Origin: Alkalihalobacillus pseudalcaliphilus
GTDB lineage: Bacteria; Bacillota; Bacilli; Bacillales; Bacillaceae_D
Assembly: GCF_028610675.1 (NCBI RefSeq)
Contig: NZ_JAQQWS010000007.1
Location: 62,001 to 126,000, forward strand
Direction of reading: 5' to 3'
Length of the DNA: 64,000 nt
The notes under the pieces are model-generated. The model was not told the DNA's origin and made no database searches. It saw nothing but the letters and a program-made list of their open reading frames with translations. Shown piece by piece: positions 25,993 through 34,344 of the stretch (the stretch's first letter is position 1; every line of letters begins with the position of its first letter). A program made the position numbers and the translations under genes.

Positions 25993-26028
25993 AAAACGTG
26001 AGTGAGGTATTAGCCTCACTCACGTTTT
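25993..26028 (-). terminator. Terminator of the sigma/anti-sigma operon
   Basis: AAAACGTGAGTGAGG and CCTCACTCACGTTTT form a stem around TATTAG, with a T-run on the minus side. It ends just after the anti-sigma stop. Confidence 0.88.
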
Positions 26029-26031
26029 CTT

Positions 26032-26850
26032 TTATTTCCATTGCCACTCATTCATTAAAACCTCATAGTGGGCGGCCCAACCGTCTCCAAATTCAGGAGC
26101 TGCGGATTGCCATATGACATAATAGTAATCGTGCTCAAACCGTAATGATGCATAGGTTGCTTCATACTCGGCGTCATGAACTTTTACACTGACTATAGAA
26201 TCCTCCTCCATAAGCGACTCAAATTGTTGATAATCAGCTAAAATAACTTCCTCAAAAAAGTCCTTCGCTTCCTCCCTTTCTTTTGTATTTAATAAAAATA
26301 TCCTCATATTTGTTTCAGGATCAATCGTAGCTTGTAGCTCAATGAGCTGGTACTGCTCTTCTTCCCTCTCGACAATTTCCCACATATTTCCCCGGTAATA
26401 AGTGGAGAATGGAATCGTTTCACGATCTAATAGCTGATAATCAATCGTATCAAATTTCCCCTCAATTTCGACTTCCTCCACAATTATTTCTTCTCTACCA
26501 GATAACCCGTATAAGTCTGGCTCGTCGATCTGCTCATTCTTTTTTGGCTGTTCCCATTTTTGCTCGGTTTCATCTGGTTTGTCTCCTAATGGTCCACCTA
26601 TTGGATCCATTGGCGCATTACTTACCCATAGAATACTTACTAATCCAATCGTTGCAATCATCGCGAGAGAGGCTGTGAATACAGGGGAACCGATCCTAAA
26701 CCAGCTCTTTTTTTTCTTTGCCTGCTCTCGTGCATATTTAATTTCTTCTTGAACAAGTTTAAAGGTTTCATTTTTGAATTGCTTAGAAGGTTCTACAGAG
26801 ATTTGTTTAACCATATCGATCACCTTTTGTTCGTCATTCCTGTTATTCAT
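26032..26850 (-). CDS. Probable anti-sigma factor, single-pass membrane
   Basis: The 272-residue protein has a soluble N-terminal part (1-50), one membrane segment (about 54-74) and a long acidic outer domain. This topology, and its place right after an ECF sigma gene, mark it as the anti-sigma partner. No HxxxCxxC zinc motif is present, so it is not of the ZAS class. I use the ATG at 26850 (MNNRND), which has GGAGGGG eight bases upstream and overlaps the sigma stop as ATGAATAA; the ORF could extend to 26874. The outer domain (about 75-272) would sense an envelope signal. Confidence 0.75.
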   Translation of the reverse strand: MNNRNDEQKVIDMVKQISVEPSKQFKNETFKLVQEEIKYAREQAKKKKSWFRIGSPVFTASLAMIATIGLVSILWVSNAPMDPIGGPLGDKPDETEQKWEQPKKNEQIDEPDLYGLSGREEIIVEEVEIEGKFDTIDYQLLDRETIPFSTYYRGNMWEIVEREEEQYQLIELQATIDPETNMRIFLLNTKEREEAKDFFEEVILADYQQFESLMEEDSIVSVKVHDAEYEATYASLRFEHDYYYVIWQSAAPEFGDGWAAHYEVLMNEWQWK

Positions 26851-27406
26851 TCCATACCCCTCCTTCTCTCTCATGAAATGATTCTTGTAGCTGTTTCTTA
26901 GCTCGATGCTGAAGGGATTTGACTGATAAAAGAGTTTTTTTCATAATTTCCGCTGTTTCATTTAAACTAAAACCATCAATGAATCTGAGCTGAATCACCG
27001 ACCGATAATCCTGAGGTAGCTTAGCTAATATGTCTAATATTGCTTCCATATTATCGTTTTGCCATTCACTTTCCTTATTAGTAGTCGCTAATGCTTCCAT
27101 TTCACCTTCGTAAAAGCCTCTTACTGACTTTTGACGTTTATGTTTACGGTGGTAATCAATAATGACATTTCGACCAATTGTAAAAAGCCACGTTTTGAAC
27201 GTAGATTTTTGCTGATATTTGTGCAAATAACGTGCCATTTTACTAAAAACATCCTGAGTCACTTCCTCTGCATCATGATAATTGCCTGTTTGAATGAAAG
27301 CATATTGGAATACGACTTGAAAATAACGATCGTAAAGCCTTTGTAAGGCGTTGTCATCTCCCTGAAGTATTAACTTTACTAGCTCTTCATCTCCCATGCT
27401 TTTCAC
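26843..27406 (-). CDS. ECF-type sigma-70 factor
   Basis: The 187-residue protein has sigma region 2 (about 20-85: YRYFQVVFQYAF-like helix, DAEEVTQDVFSKM, FKTWLFTIGRNVIIDY) and region 4 (about 125-180: LPQDYRSVIQLRFIDGFSLNETAEIMK). The region 2.4 lysines before the linker are typical of SigV/SigX/YlaC-type factors. It recruits RNA polymerase to stress promoters and is held by the membrane protein encoded next. The target promoters cannot be read from here, though autoregulation is usual. Confidence 0.93.
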   Translation of the reverse strand: MKSMGDEELVKLILQGDDNALQRLYDRYFQVVFQYAFIQTGNYHDAEEVTQDVFSKMARYLHKYQQKSTFKTWLFTIGRNVIIDYHRKHKRQKSVRGFYEGEMEALATTNKESEWQNDNMEAILDILAKLPQDYRSVIQLRFIDGFSLNETAEIMKKTLLSVKSLQHRAKKQLQESFHEREGGVWNE

Positions 27407-27536
27407 CTTCTTCTTTGTTAGTCGTTATATAAGACGGAGCCTTTTTTAAAAAGATTCATATTCATTTATCTATTTTCAACATAGTCCTTTTGATTTAAGA
27501 TAGACATAATGAGATGTAGAAAGGATGAAATCGTAT

Positions 27537-28304
27537 ATGGCTTTATTGCAAGTTCAATTTTTCTCTGAAGTATTAGGGCTTAGCTCCTCTATGAATGTTA
27601 TTTTACCAGAACAAACACACACACAAATTGGGATGGAGAATCAATTACATACGACCAAACATAAGACATTATACTTATTACATGGATACAGCGATGATCA
27701 TAGCATTTGGTTAAGAAGAACATCGATTGAACGTTACGTCGCTGCGACTGGAATAGCCGTTGTGATGCCGGCCGTTGATCATAGTTATTATACGGATATG
27801 GAATACGGAAAGAAGTATTGGACATTTGTTAGTGATGAGTTACCTCAGATCGCTCGCTCCTTTTTCCACCTGTCAGATAAACGAGAGGATAATTTTGTTG
27901 CTGGATTATCGATGGGAGGCTATGGTGCTTTTAAGTTAGCATTAAATCATCCTGATCGATTTGCAGCGGCTGCGTCTTTATCTGGAGCCCTCGACATTCG
28001 CTCCCGTACACTTGCTGATGCTGGCAGGAAGTTTGACCTCATTTTAGGAGGAAAAGACCCACAAGGCACTAGTGCCGATCTGTTTCATTTAATTGATAAG
28101 CACAAAAATAACCCCAATCGTCCCTTACTGTATCAAAGTTGTGGAACGGAAGACTTTTTGTATGAGGATAACCAACGTTTCACTGCACATTGCCAAAAGT
28201 CAGGTTACGAGTTGACTACTGATTACGGCCCTGGAGATCATAATTGGGAATATTGGGATGACCAAATTCAAGCAGTTCTTAAATGGTTGCCCATTCACTC
28301 CTAA
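27537..28304 (+). CDS. Alpha/beta-hydrolase esterase (EstA/FrmB type)
   Basis: This 255-residue serine esterase of the esterase-D family has the nucleophile elbow GLSMGGYGA (Ser125), LLHGYSDDH for the oxyanion region, Asp in CGTEDFLY, and the triad His in GPGDHNWEYW. Related proteins hydrolyse tributyrin or S-formylglutathione. There is no signal peptide, so it is probably cytosolic. I prefer the ATG at 27537 (AGAAAGGA about 12 bases upstream) over the one at 27525, which overlaps that site. It is monocistronic and ends in a strong terminator. Confidence 0.88.
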   Translation: MALLQVQFFSEVLGLSSSMNVILPEQTHTQIGMENQLHTTKHKTLYLLHGYSDDHSIWLRRTSIERYVAATGIAVVMPAVDHSYYTDMEYGKKYWTFVSDELPQIARSFFHLSDKREDNFVAGLSMGGYGAFKLALNHPDRFAAAASLSGALDIRSRTLADAGRKFDLILGGKDPQGTSADLFHLIDKHKNNPNRPLLYQSCGTEDFLYEDNQRFTAHCQKSGYELTTDYGPGDHNWEYWDDQIQAVLKWLPIHS

Positions 28305-28312
28305 CCTTATAA

Positions 28313-28348
28313 GAATCCCCCCTCTTCCAACTGATAGAGGGGGGATTA
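28313..28348. terminator. Bidirectional terminator
   Basis: AATCCCCCCTCT and AGAGGGGGGATT form a GC-rich stem between the convergent esterase and aadK genes. Confidence 0.85.
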
Positions 28349-29212
28349 TTGATACTTTATTTCTCCTTCACTATATACAAACTGCAAAAATCCACGCACA
28401 TTGTCCTCTTCCTCACTCTTATATGTAAAGGAAAGCTGTTCTTCCACAAATTTTGCCGTGCGATGAAACAAGTCACAAGCCGTAAATAAAGCATGCCACA
28501 TATCCTCGTAACTTCCTCTCGCAAAAGTGAGCAGCAACTGCTGCCATATATCTTCATCCAAATATTGTTCAATATATTTATAATTTTTTCCTACACTTAG
28601 AGAAAAATCCGTTTCAATGCCAACTCTCCAACTTAACATCTTCAGCAACATCGGTCGGACAATTTGATTGAGATGATCCTGAGCATACAAAATCTCCCGT
28701 CGTGCTAAGCCTTTAGCCACATACGTCGTCACCCACCAAAATTCATTACAACAGTCATGATAGAACTCCTCAGATGGCTGTTGAATCCAATATGCTTTAT
28801 CTGTAGAAGTTGGGTAAAGACGATCTGGTTCATCTTTATTGAGTAATACCTTCGTTAAGCCGTTCTCCACTAAATAATTTTCTTTCTCTTCATATGGAAC
28901 TAAGATTAAATCAATTCTCGTATAATCATCAAATAGCATTAAATAGGAAAATCTGTTCCCTAGCTCAGGTGGAAACATCGCCATATTTTCTGGCATTTGC
29001 AAAATCGTCCTTTTGCCAAAGACATCGATCCAATTCGGGTCTTGAACAAATGCATCGATATCTGTTACGACATACACAACATCATAATCCTGAAGCCAAT
29101 CCTCTGGCACATTTTGATTTGTTCGTGATCCATTTAAACCAACGAGCCGAATTCGATCATCTGCCTTGGCAACTTTTAATACCCGTTCATATATTTCCTT
29201 TGCTGTCCTCAT
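28346..29212 (-). CDS. aadK: Aminoglycoside 6-adenylyltransferase (ANT(6)/AadK)
   Basis: AadK adenylates streptomycin at the 6 position. The 288-residue protein (B. subtilis AadK has 284) shows the nucleotidyltransferase site GSRTN (28-32) with QDYDVVY (Asp42, Asp44), RIDLILVP, and the conserved NEFWWVTTYVAKGL and ILYAQDHLNQIVRPML helices. I start at 29212 (MRTAKEIYERV), with a G-rich site upstream inside the preceding GNAT gene; longer ORF forms add an unrelated N-terminus. It overlaps the GNAT gene by 26 bases and lies in one operon with it. Confidence 0.9.
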   Translation of the reverse strand: MRTAKEIYERVLKVAKADDRIRLVGLNGSRTNQNVPEDWLQDYDVVYVVTDIDAFVQDPNWIDVFGKRTILQMPENMAMFPPELGNRFSYLMLFDDYTRIDLILVPYEEKENYLVENGLTKVLLNKDEPDRLYPTSTDKAYWIQQPSEEFYHDCCNEFWWVTTYVAKGLARREILYAQDHLNQIVRPMLLKMLSWRVGIETDFSLSVGKNYKYIEQYLDEDIWQQLLLTFARGSYEDMWHALFTACDLFHRTAKFVEEQLSFTYKSEEEDNVRGFLQFVYSEGEIKYQ

Positions 29213-29729
29213 GTTGATTAGATTCCCCCTCCCATACATAATGAACAAAATAGACGTCCTCACCAAGGAATTTGAATGAATCCGCACTTTCCTCAACCTT
29301 GATAAAACCATTCTTTTCTAATACCTTTTGAGAAGCGAAATGATTAGAAGTCGTTTTTGCTTTAAGTTTTGTAACCAGTTGATTAGTCGACAATTCATTA
29401 ATGAGCTTTGCTAATGCTTGTGTCGCAATCCCCTTACCAACCACTTCTTGCCCCAGTCGATACCCAAGCTCTGCCTCACTCGTTTTAATATCCGTGACAT
29501 TCATACGGCCTATGATCCTTTTCTTCTGATCCTTGATTAAATAAAATAAAGACTCGCCCCGCTCTTGCTCTTCTAGCAAAAGTTGATGACGCTGTTGAAA
29601 TTCAGAGACTTGATAAAATGCCTCCCCTCTACTCGGAATCATCGTTTCAAAGAAAGAACGATTTTGCACTTCAAAATCAAACAAACTTTTCTCATCTTCT
29701 TTTTTCAGATACTCTATAGTAAATAACAA
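29187..29729 (-). CDS. GNAT acetyltransferase, RimJ/RimL-like
   Basis: The 180-residue GNAT protein matches the ribosomal-protein-acetyltransferase-like group: IIGRMNVTDI, AELGYRLGQEVVGKGIATQALAKL (the acetyl-CoA loop at about 98-108), and KTTSNHFASQKVLEKNGF. It shares a transcript with aadK and with the upstream small ORF. The substrate is unknown; related enzymes act on the N-termini of ribosomal proteins or on small amines. Confidence 0.87.
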   Translation of the reverse strand: MLFTIEYLKKEDEKSLFDFEVQNRSFFETMIPSRGEAFYQVSEFQQRHQLLLEEQERGESLFYLIKDQKKRIIGRMNVTDIKTSEAELGYRLGQEVVGKGIATQALAKLINELSTNQLVTKLKAKTTSNHFASQKVLEKNGFIKVEESADSFKFLGEDVYFVHYVWEGESNQHEDSKGNI

Positions 29730-29750
29730 TATTTTCTCCCTTTCTTACGC

Positions 29751-29876
29751 CTAGTAACGAAACAAAGCAGCAAATGCTCTTATAACGAACTTGATTGGCC
29801 ATATAATTAATTCTGGTATATAAAAAATCAAATCAAAAAACCAGTGATCCTTTTTCTTTTTCTTTTTCTTTTCCAC
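29751..29876 (-). CDS. Small basic membrane peptide (41 aa)
   Basis: A 41-residue ORF starts at a GTG with GGGAG eight bases upstream and ends 21 bases before the GNAT gene. It begins with seven consecutive Lys after VE, then DHWFFDLIFYIPELIIWPIK and a basic aromatic tail ending LFRY. The lysine head, long hydrophobic/aromatic stretch and C-terminal Arg fit a peripheral or single-pass membrane peptide. It is the first gene of the GNAT-aadK operon. It resembles short Lys-rich membrane peptides seen in bacilli, but I cannot assign a function. Confidence 0.7.
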   Translation of the reverse strand: MEKKKKKKKDHWFFDLIFYIPELIIWPIKFVIRAFAALFRY

Positions 29877-30031
29877 AATCAACACTCCCGGAATATTCGA
29901 ATAGTTATTTCTATTTTACCTGTTATAGATGGAAAATAGCCATTCATTTATCAGACCCGTTAGAACTTGATAAGTGAAAAGCGGGTCGCATGGAGGGCAA
30001 CATGTTATCTTTTTCTTAGGAGGTTATCGAG

Positions 30032-30907
30032 ATGAATTTTCTAAAACAAATGAATCAAGCCTTACATTATATCGAAGAGCATTTAACAGACGAGATCGAC
30101 GTTGCAAAGGCCGCCTCGGTCGCCTATTGTTCAGAATACCATTTCAGAAGAATGTTTTCTTCTTTAGCTGGGATACCATTGTCAGAATATATTCGCCGAC
30201 GAAGATTAACACGAGCTGCTTTTGATTTATTACAATCCGAGCAGAAGATAACGGATATTGCTCTTCAATATCAGTATCAATCTCCTGATTCATTTTCCAA
30301 TGCTTTTTATCGCTTGCATGGTATTCGGCCATCTGAGATTCACAATCAACAACAAGCATTAAAAGCCTATCCGATGTTAACTTTCCAATTAACGATGAAA
30401 GGTGGTAATCCAATGAATTATCGTATTGTAGAAAAAGAAGCCTTCACCATTATTGGCTTAAAAAAGAGAGTTAAGTTGATTTATGAAGGTGTTAATCCAG
30501 AAATTGCCTCGATGTGGGAAAGTTTATCAGCCGAGAAAATCGCAGAGTGGAAATCGCTTTCTAATGTGGAACCAGTTGGTATGGTCAGTGCCTCTACCAA
30601 CTTCAGTGAAAGGACCCAAGAACAGAGTGAACTCGATCACTATATCGGTGTTCTTACAACCAACCCGGTATCAGCTCAAACGGATTCACTTGAATTAAGT
30701 GCTGGAACTTGGGCTGTATTTACAGCAGAAGGCCCATTTCCAGAAACATTACAAACGACGTGGGCTCAAATTTATTCTGAGTGGTTTCCAACCTCTAACT
30801 ATGAGCAAACAAATGGACCGGAAATCCTCTGGAATGCCGACAAAGATACAACATCACCCACTTTCAAAAGCGAAATTTGGATACCTGTTATCAAAAGAAG
30901 CTCATAA
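30032..30907 (+). CDS. AraC-family regulator with GyrI-like domain
   Basis: This 291-residue regulator has an N-terminal AraC DNA-binding domain (about 5-105: VAYCSEYHFRRMFSSLAGIPLSEYIRRRR and a second helix-turn-helix QSPDSFSNAFYRLHG). The C-terminal GyrI/SoxS-like effector domain (about 125-290) contains NYRIVEKEAFTIIGL and the usual TWAVFTAEGPFPETLQTTWAQIYSEWFPT region. Such proteins sense small molecules or drugs (B. subtilis YdeE type). An AGGAGG precedes the ATG. No neighbouring gene is clearly its target. Confidence 0.9.
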   Translation: MNFLKQMNQALHYIEEHLTDEIDVAKAASVAYCSEYHFRRMFSSLAGIPLSEYIRRRRLTRAAFDLLQSEQKITDIALQYQYQSPDSFSNAFYRLHGIRPSEIHNQQQALKAYPMLTFQLTMKGGNPMNYRIVEKEAFTIIGLKKRVKLIYEGVNPEIASMWESLSAEKIAEWKSLSNVEPVGMVSASTNFSERTQEQSELDHYIGVLTTNPVSAQTDSLELSAGTWAVFTAEGPFPETLQTTWAQIYSEWFPTSNYEQTNGPEILWNADKDTTSPTFKSEIWIPVIKRSS

Positions 30908-30933
30908 ACCAAATGTAACGTGAATTCTTATAT

Positions 30934-30980
30934 AAAACCAGTGACCCTTACTTCCCATAGTAATAGGCACTGGTTTTCTT
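30934..30980 (+). terminator. Terminator after the AraC-GyrI gene
   Basis: AAAACCAGTG and CACTGGTTTT pair over 10 bp around a 24-base loop and are followed by a T-containing tail. Confidence 0.6.
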
Positions 30981-31176
30981 ATATTTAAAAAGGGTAGATA
31001 GATGACAACTATCCAAGCAAATGTTCAGTCAACCTAGATATGGTAATAGTCAGTTTTCTTGAAGGACTTGCATCATCGCATTTCCTGATTAATTAATTCG
31101 TTGATTATGGTAAAATCTAGATATAGCTTTACACGGCTATGAGCGATCCCCAGTTAAAAGGAAGGAGGAATACTAT

Positions 31177-31365
31177 ATGTTATCGATCAACTTAATATTG
31201 GGATTTTTTAGTGTTATTCCAATTATTCTTTCACTCTTATTTTTTGGATTTATCCTTTATTTCCTCATTTCAATTCTTAGACATATAAGTGCTGATAATC
31301 ATAATCAAGTGTTAATCATCAAGAAATTAGAAGAAATTTCTAAAAAACTCGATCGAAAACCATAG
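31177..31365 (+). CDS. Small single-pass membrane protein
   Basis: This 62-residue protein has one membrane segment (about 5-34) and a charged C-terminal helix (IIKKLEEISKKLDRKP) with coiled-coil character. This pattern resembles small DUF4083-like Bacillus proteins. A GGAAGGAGG site precedes the ATG. It is bounded by a terminator at 31383, so it is its own transcript. Function unknown. Confidence 0.6.
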   Translation: MLSINLILGFFSVIPIILSLLFFGFILYFLISILRHISADNHNQVLIIKKLEEISKKLDRKP

Positions 31366-31382
31366 CTTCCAAAATTAATGAC

Positions 31383-31410
31383 AAAAACCTTCCAAGCGGA
31401 AGGTTTTGTT
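31383..31410. terminator. Bidirectional terminator
   Basis: AAAACCTTCC and GGAAGGTTTT pair over 10 bp around AAGC, between convergent genes. Confidence 0.8.
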
Positions 31411-31411
31411 C

Positions 31412-31708
31412 CTATATTAAATGCTGTTCTTCGTTTGCTAATTTTATCATTAAAGGCGACAAACAGATAATGATAGCTGCAGAAACAAACATATAACTCA
31501 AGACGATTACAGGGTGAATATTAAACATATTGAGCACTAACCCAAGAATAGGGATAAAAGGTAAAAAGCTCATCTTTTGTTTCGTTTTTTTTGTAACGTA
31601 TTGTTTATTATGACAATATGGACAAGGAATAGCTGGATCTAACGTAAAGGATCGCTTGAATGTTTGCCTCCAGCTCCACTGCTTTTGACAACGTTGACAG
31701 AAAGGCAT
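31412..31708 (-). CDS. Two-TM CXXC-20-CXXC zinc-ribbon protein
   Basis: The 98-residue protein starts MPFCQRC and carries two CxxC pairs (Cys4/Cys7 and Cys29/Cys32) about 20 residues apart, the mark of the TIGR04104 'cxxc_20_cxxc' family common in Bacillus. Two hydrophobic segments follow (about 46-63 and 66-86). I prefer the ATG at 31708, with GGAGG nine bases upstream, over the longer form from 31741. Probably a zinc-binding membrane protein; function not known. Confidence 0.75.
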   Translation of the reverse strand: MPFCQRCQKQWSWRQTFKRSFTLDPAIPCPYCHNKQYVTKKTKQKMSFLPFIPILGLVLNMFNIHPVIVLSYMFVSAAIIICLSPLMIKLANEEQHLI

Positions 31709-31772
31709 TCGCATCTTCCTCCAATCATAGCTAGTACTCAAATTGTACCATTATTTAATTACGCTTTTATTT

Positions 31773-32492
31773 TCATTCAGCCCAAGCTCTCTCAAGCTCC
31801 GCAAACCAGGCTTCTGTTTCCTCCGGATTCTTAGCATTCAAAAATAAATATTCTTGATCCGTCATAATAAAAATATAGGGACCTTCTCCGCTCTGAATAA
31901 ATAAACGCCCACCACCGAGACCTTCTAATCGGTAATGTCCTAATCTTCTTTCTAGTACAGACATACCATTTGTTCGCACTTGTATGAGTGGCAGCTCATC
32001 GGTTTTATCAATCGTATGAATATCATCATAAGACCATTCCACCCCATACAAACCTGTTACCTCCAAGTAATCCTCATGAAATTTCACATTTGTAGGGATT
32101 AAGAATACAGCAAAAATACCAACAAGTACGACAATCGACCCGATTAGAATATAAAAATTACGCTTACGATCCTTTCCTGTTTCAAGCTTGTTTGCGATCA
32201 GTAAATGGGCAAATGTATAGATCAACATAATCACTAAAGATATTTCAACTGCGTAGGCAACACCTAGAAAGACTAAGATAACCCCAACTAATAAAATGAT
32301 ACCTGAGTTAAGTATAATCTTACCCATCTTTTGCGGGTAACCTAATTCATATAAGCGCTTTTTCTCTTCCTCAGATTTATTCCAATAACCAGAAATTAAT
32401 CCATAATACTGCTTCACTAAAATTAAATAAGCAAATATAAATAAAAATGCTACGATAAAAATCATTAAAAATGCCAATTGCATTACCTTCAC
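31773..32492 (-). CDS. Multi-pass membrane protein with PH-like domain
   Basis: Unassigned, 239 residues. Four hydrophobic stretches lie at about 5-26, 61-78, 81-98 and 111-130. A DUF3784-like first part (NKSEEEKKRLYELGYPQKMGKIILNSGIILL) is followed by a C-terminal region (about 130-239) with beta-strands and a helix that resembles a bacterial PH domain (YLEVTGLYGVEWSYDDI, YIFIMTDQEYLFLNAKN). The pair is seen together in Firmicute membrane proteins of unknown role. It is on its own transcript. Confidence 0.65.
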   Translation of the reverse strand: MKVMQLAFLMIFIVAFLFIFAYLILVKQYYGLISGYWNKSEEEKKRLYELGYPQKMGKIILNSGIILLVGVILVFLGVAYAVEISLVIMLIYTFAHLLIANKLETGKDRKRNFYILIGSIVVLVGIFAVFLIPTNVKFHEDYLEVTGLYGVEWSYDDIHTIDKTDELPLIQVRTNGMSVLERRLGHYRLEGLGGGRLFIQSGEGPYIFIMTDQEYLFLNAKNPEETEAWFAELERAWAE

Positions 32493-32549
32493 CTCACCAC
32501 ATGATGTACTGCCTTATATACGTTATGATACGATAAAACGATTCAAAAA

Positions 32550-33557
32550 TTAAGGTAAAAAACTTTGCTTTAATCTCCCTTTTCCATTCTCGACAAACAC
32601 TTCAGCATAAGCACCGTTAATAAACGTATTTTGCGGAGGCACATGCCCACAGTCAATATCATGAATAACTGGAACCCCTAATTCCTTTTCTATCTCTTGA
32701 TAAACGTCTTCAAATTGATACCCTTCAATATCAGCTGTGACCGCACTTCGTCCAAATAATATAGAAGTACAATTTTTAAACCATCCAGCAAGCTTCATTT
32801 GAATGAAACTACGTTTTAAATCTGTAACACTCATCTCACAGTTTTCGAAATACCAGATAATCGGTTCATCTTGATTTAAGTGCTGGCTTCGAAAAGCTTG
32901 AACGTCACCAAATGGTGTTCCAACTAAATGATGAATGACATCGATACACCCACCTAATAGACGTCCTTCAACTTTGACAGTTGGTTTTGCCGTCTTCCAT
33001 TTGGTCGTTTCTGTTAACTGGAGGTCATCCGTCGAATGGTCCCACTCTTTTTGGTAATAGGGGGAAGAGACTTGTTCAACCGATTCTCCAAGTTTTGTCG
33101 TCAACACTTTTTTCCACATGACACTAGTAGCATCCACCTGTTCACTACGAAGGTCGACTAAATTAGGACCGTGGGCCGTCGCAATTCCTGTCTTTAATGT
33201 GATTGCTAACAATAATAAACTAGTATCTGAATAGCCCATCACCCATTTAATCGGTAATTTCGTAAAATCAATCAATTCAATGATTTCTATTAAAAGCTCT
33301 CCTCCCCATGGGGGAATTATTGCATTAATTCGTTCATCCGCCATAAATTGTTGGAATTCGCTTGCTCTTTTTCGAGCAGATGCCGATTTGGCTTTTTCTT
33401 GTGTCCAAGCTGTATCTCCAAACCATAGCGTGAACCCTTGCTTTTGAAACTGCTGCTGGGCTTTATGGAGTAGGATATGTAATTCTTTCTCCACACCTGA
33501 GGACGGAGCGGTTACACCAATTTTAGCCTGATGAAAAAATGATGGATACTGGATCAT
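32550..33557 (-). CDS. S66 peptidase, MccF-like LD-carboxypeptidase
   Basis: This 335-residue serine peptidase of family S66 has its nucleophile in MGYSDTS (Ser110), a Glu in WYFENCEMS, and the catalytic His in DIDCGHVPPQ. Length and the C-terminal layout are closer to MccF, which cleaves microcin C-type adenylates for self-immunity, than to classical LdcA, which trims murein tetrapeptides. There is no signal peptide, so it is cytosolic. It stands alone at the edge of a repeat-rich gap. The exact substrate is not set by sequence. Confidence 0.85.
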   Translation of the reverse strand: MIQYPSFFHQAKIGVTAPSSGVEKELHILLHKAQQQFQKQGFTLWFGDTAWTQEKAKSASARKRASEFQQFMADERINAIIPPWGGELLIEIIELIDFTKLPIKWVMGYSDTSLLLLAITLKTGIATAHGPNLVDLRSEQVDATSVMWKKVLTTKLGESVEQVSSPYYQKEWDHSTDDLQLTETTKWKTAKPTVKVEGRLLGGCIDVIHHLVGTPFGDVQAFRSQHLNQDEPIIWYFENCEMSVTDLKRSFIQMKLAGWFKNCTSILFGRSAVTADIEGYQFEDVYQEIEKELGVPVIHDIDCGHVPPQNTFINGAYAEVFVENGKGRLKQSFLP

Positions 33558-34338
33558 GTGAAAACCCTCCTTTTGTATGAAAGTTTAATGGGTGATGCAC
33601 GGAATCTCGTCAAGTTCACTTCCAGTATGACAGATTACGACTAATCATTAAGCTCAAGAACTCATTGTGACATCCTGCCCCTTGAGTAACTGTCACCTTC
33701 AGCCTGTTTCGGGTAGTTACTCACCTTCTTTCTTCGAGTAACTGTCACGTTTAGCCTTTTTCATGTCGTTACTCACCCGCTTCCCTTGAGTAACTGTCAC
33801 CTTCATGCCTTTTCGTGTCGTTACTCACCTTCTTCCTCCGAGTAACTGTCACCTTCAGCCTGTTTCGTGTCGTTACTCACCTTCTTCTTCCGAGTAACTG
33901 TCACCTTCATGCCTTTTTCGTGTCGTTACTCACCCTCTTCCCTTGAGTAACTGTCACCTTCATGCCTTTTCGTGTCGTTACTCACCTTCTTCCTCCGAGT
34001 AACTGTCACGTTCAGCCTTTTTCGTGTAGTTACTGACGTCTGTATCTGCACATTTTGGCTCTCTTTGTTCAGACACTCCCTCGCACCAATCGAATATCTG
34101 CTTTGGTAGCCTATTTCTCGTCACTTACTCCTTCACATCCTTCGAATAATTGTCTTACTCTCCGCTACAACTATTGACCTATCGCACTAGTCCTACCTGT
34201 CAATCTATTTCAACTGCTCCTCCCATTTTAAACGTTATCGGCATGCTTCTCCACAAAAAATGTCATTTTCTAACTAAAAGTGCTACTTTCCACTACTTAT
34301 TCACGTATAATAATAAATAGTTAACAGATATTGGAGGG
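33558..34338. repeat. Intergenic region with tandem array A and flanks
   Basis: No gene is visible in these 781 bp. 33570-33590 carries an element end (TTGTATGAAAGTTTAATGGG). 33684-34037 is a 52-bp tandem array. 34040-34338 has scattered related pieces (GTATCTGCACA at 34050, a hallmark of array B) and the natA promoter area. Confidence 0.7.
33684..34037. repeat. Tandem array A, about seven 52-bp units
   Basis: Units start at 33684, 33736, 33788, 33840, 33892, 33945 and 33997, so the spacing is 52 bp with one 53. Each holds GAGTAACTGTCAC, a short AT-mixed spacer, GTGTCGTTACTC and a CT-rich stretch. The two arms are inverted over GAGTAAC/GTTACTC, so every unit can fold. Divergence between units is low to moderate. 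It shares unit layout and arm sequence with array B at 56377. Confidence 0.9.
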
Positions 34339-34344
34339 ATGACT

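Noticed and set aside
33684..34037. Regular repeats that could be read as a CRISPR array
   Set aside because: The intervals between the arms are as conserved as the arms, the whole 52-bp unit repeats, and there are no cas genes.
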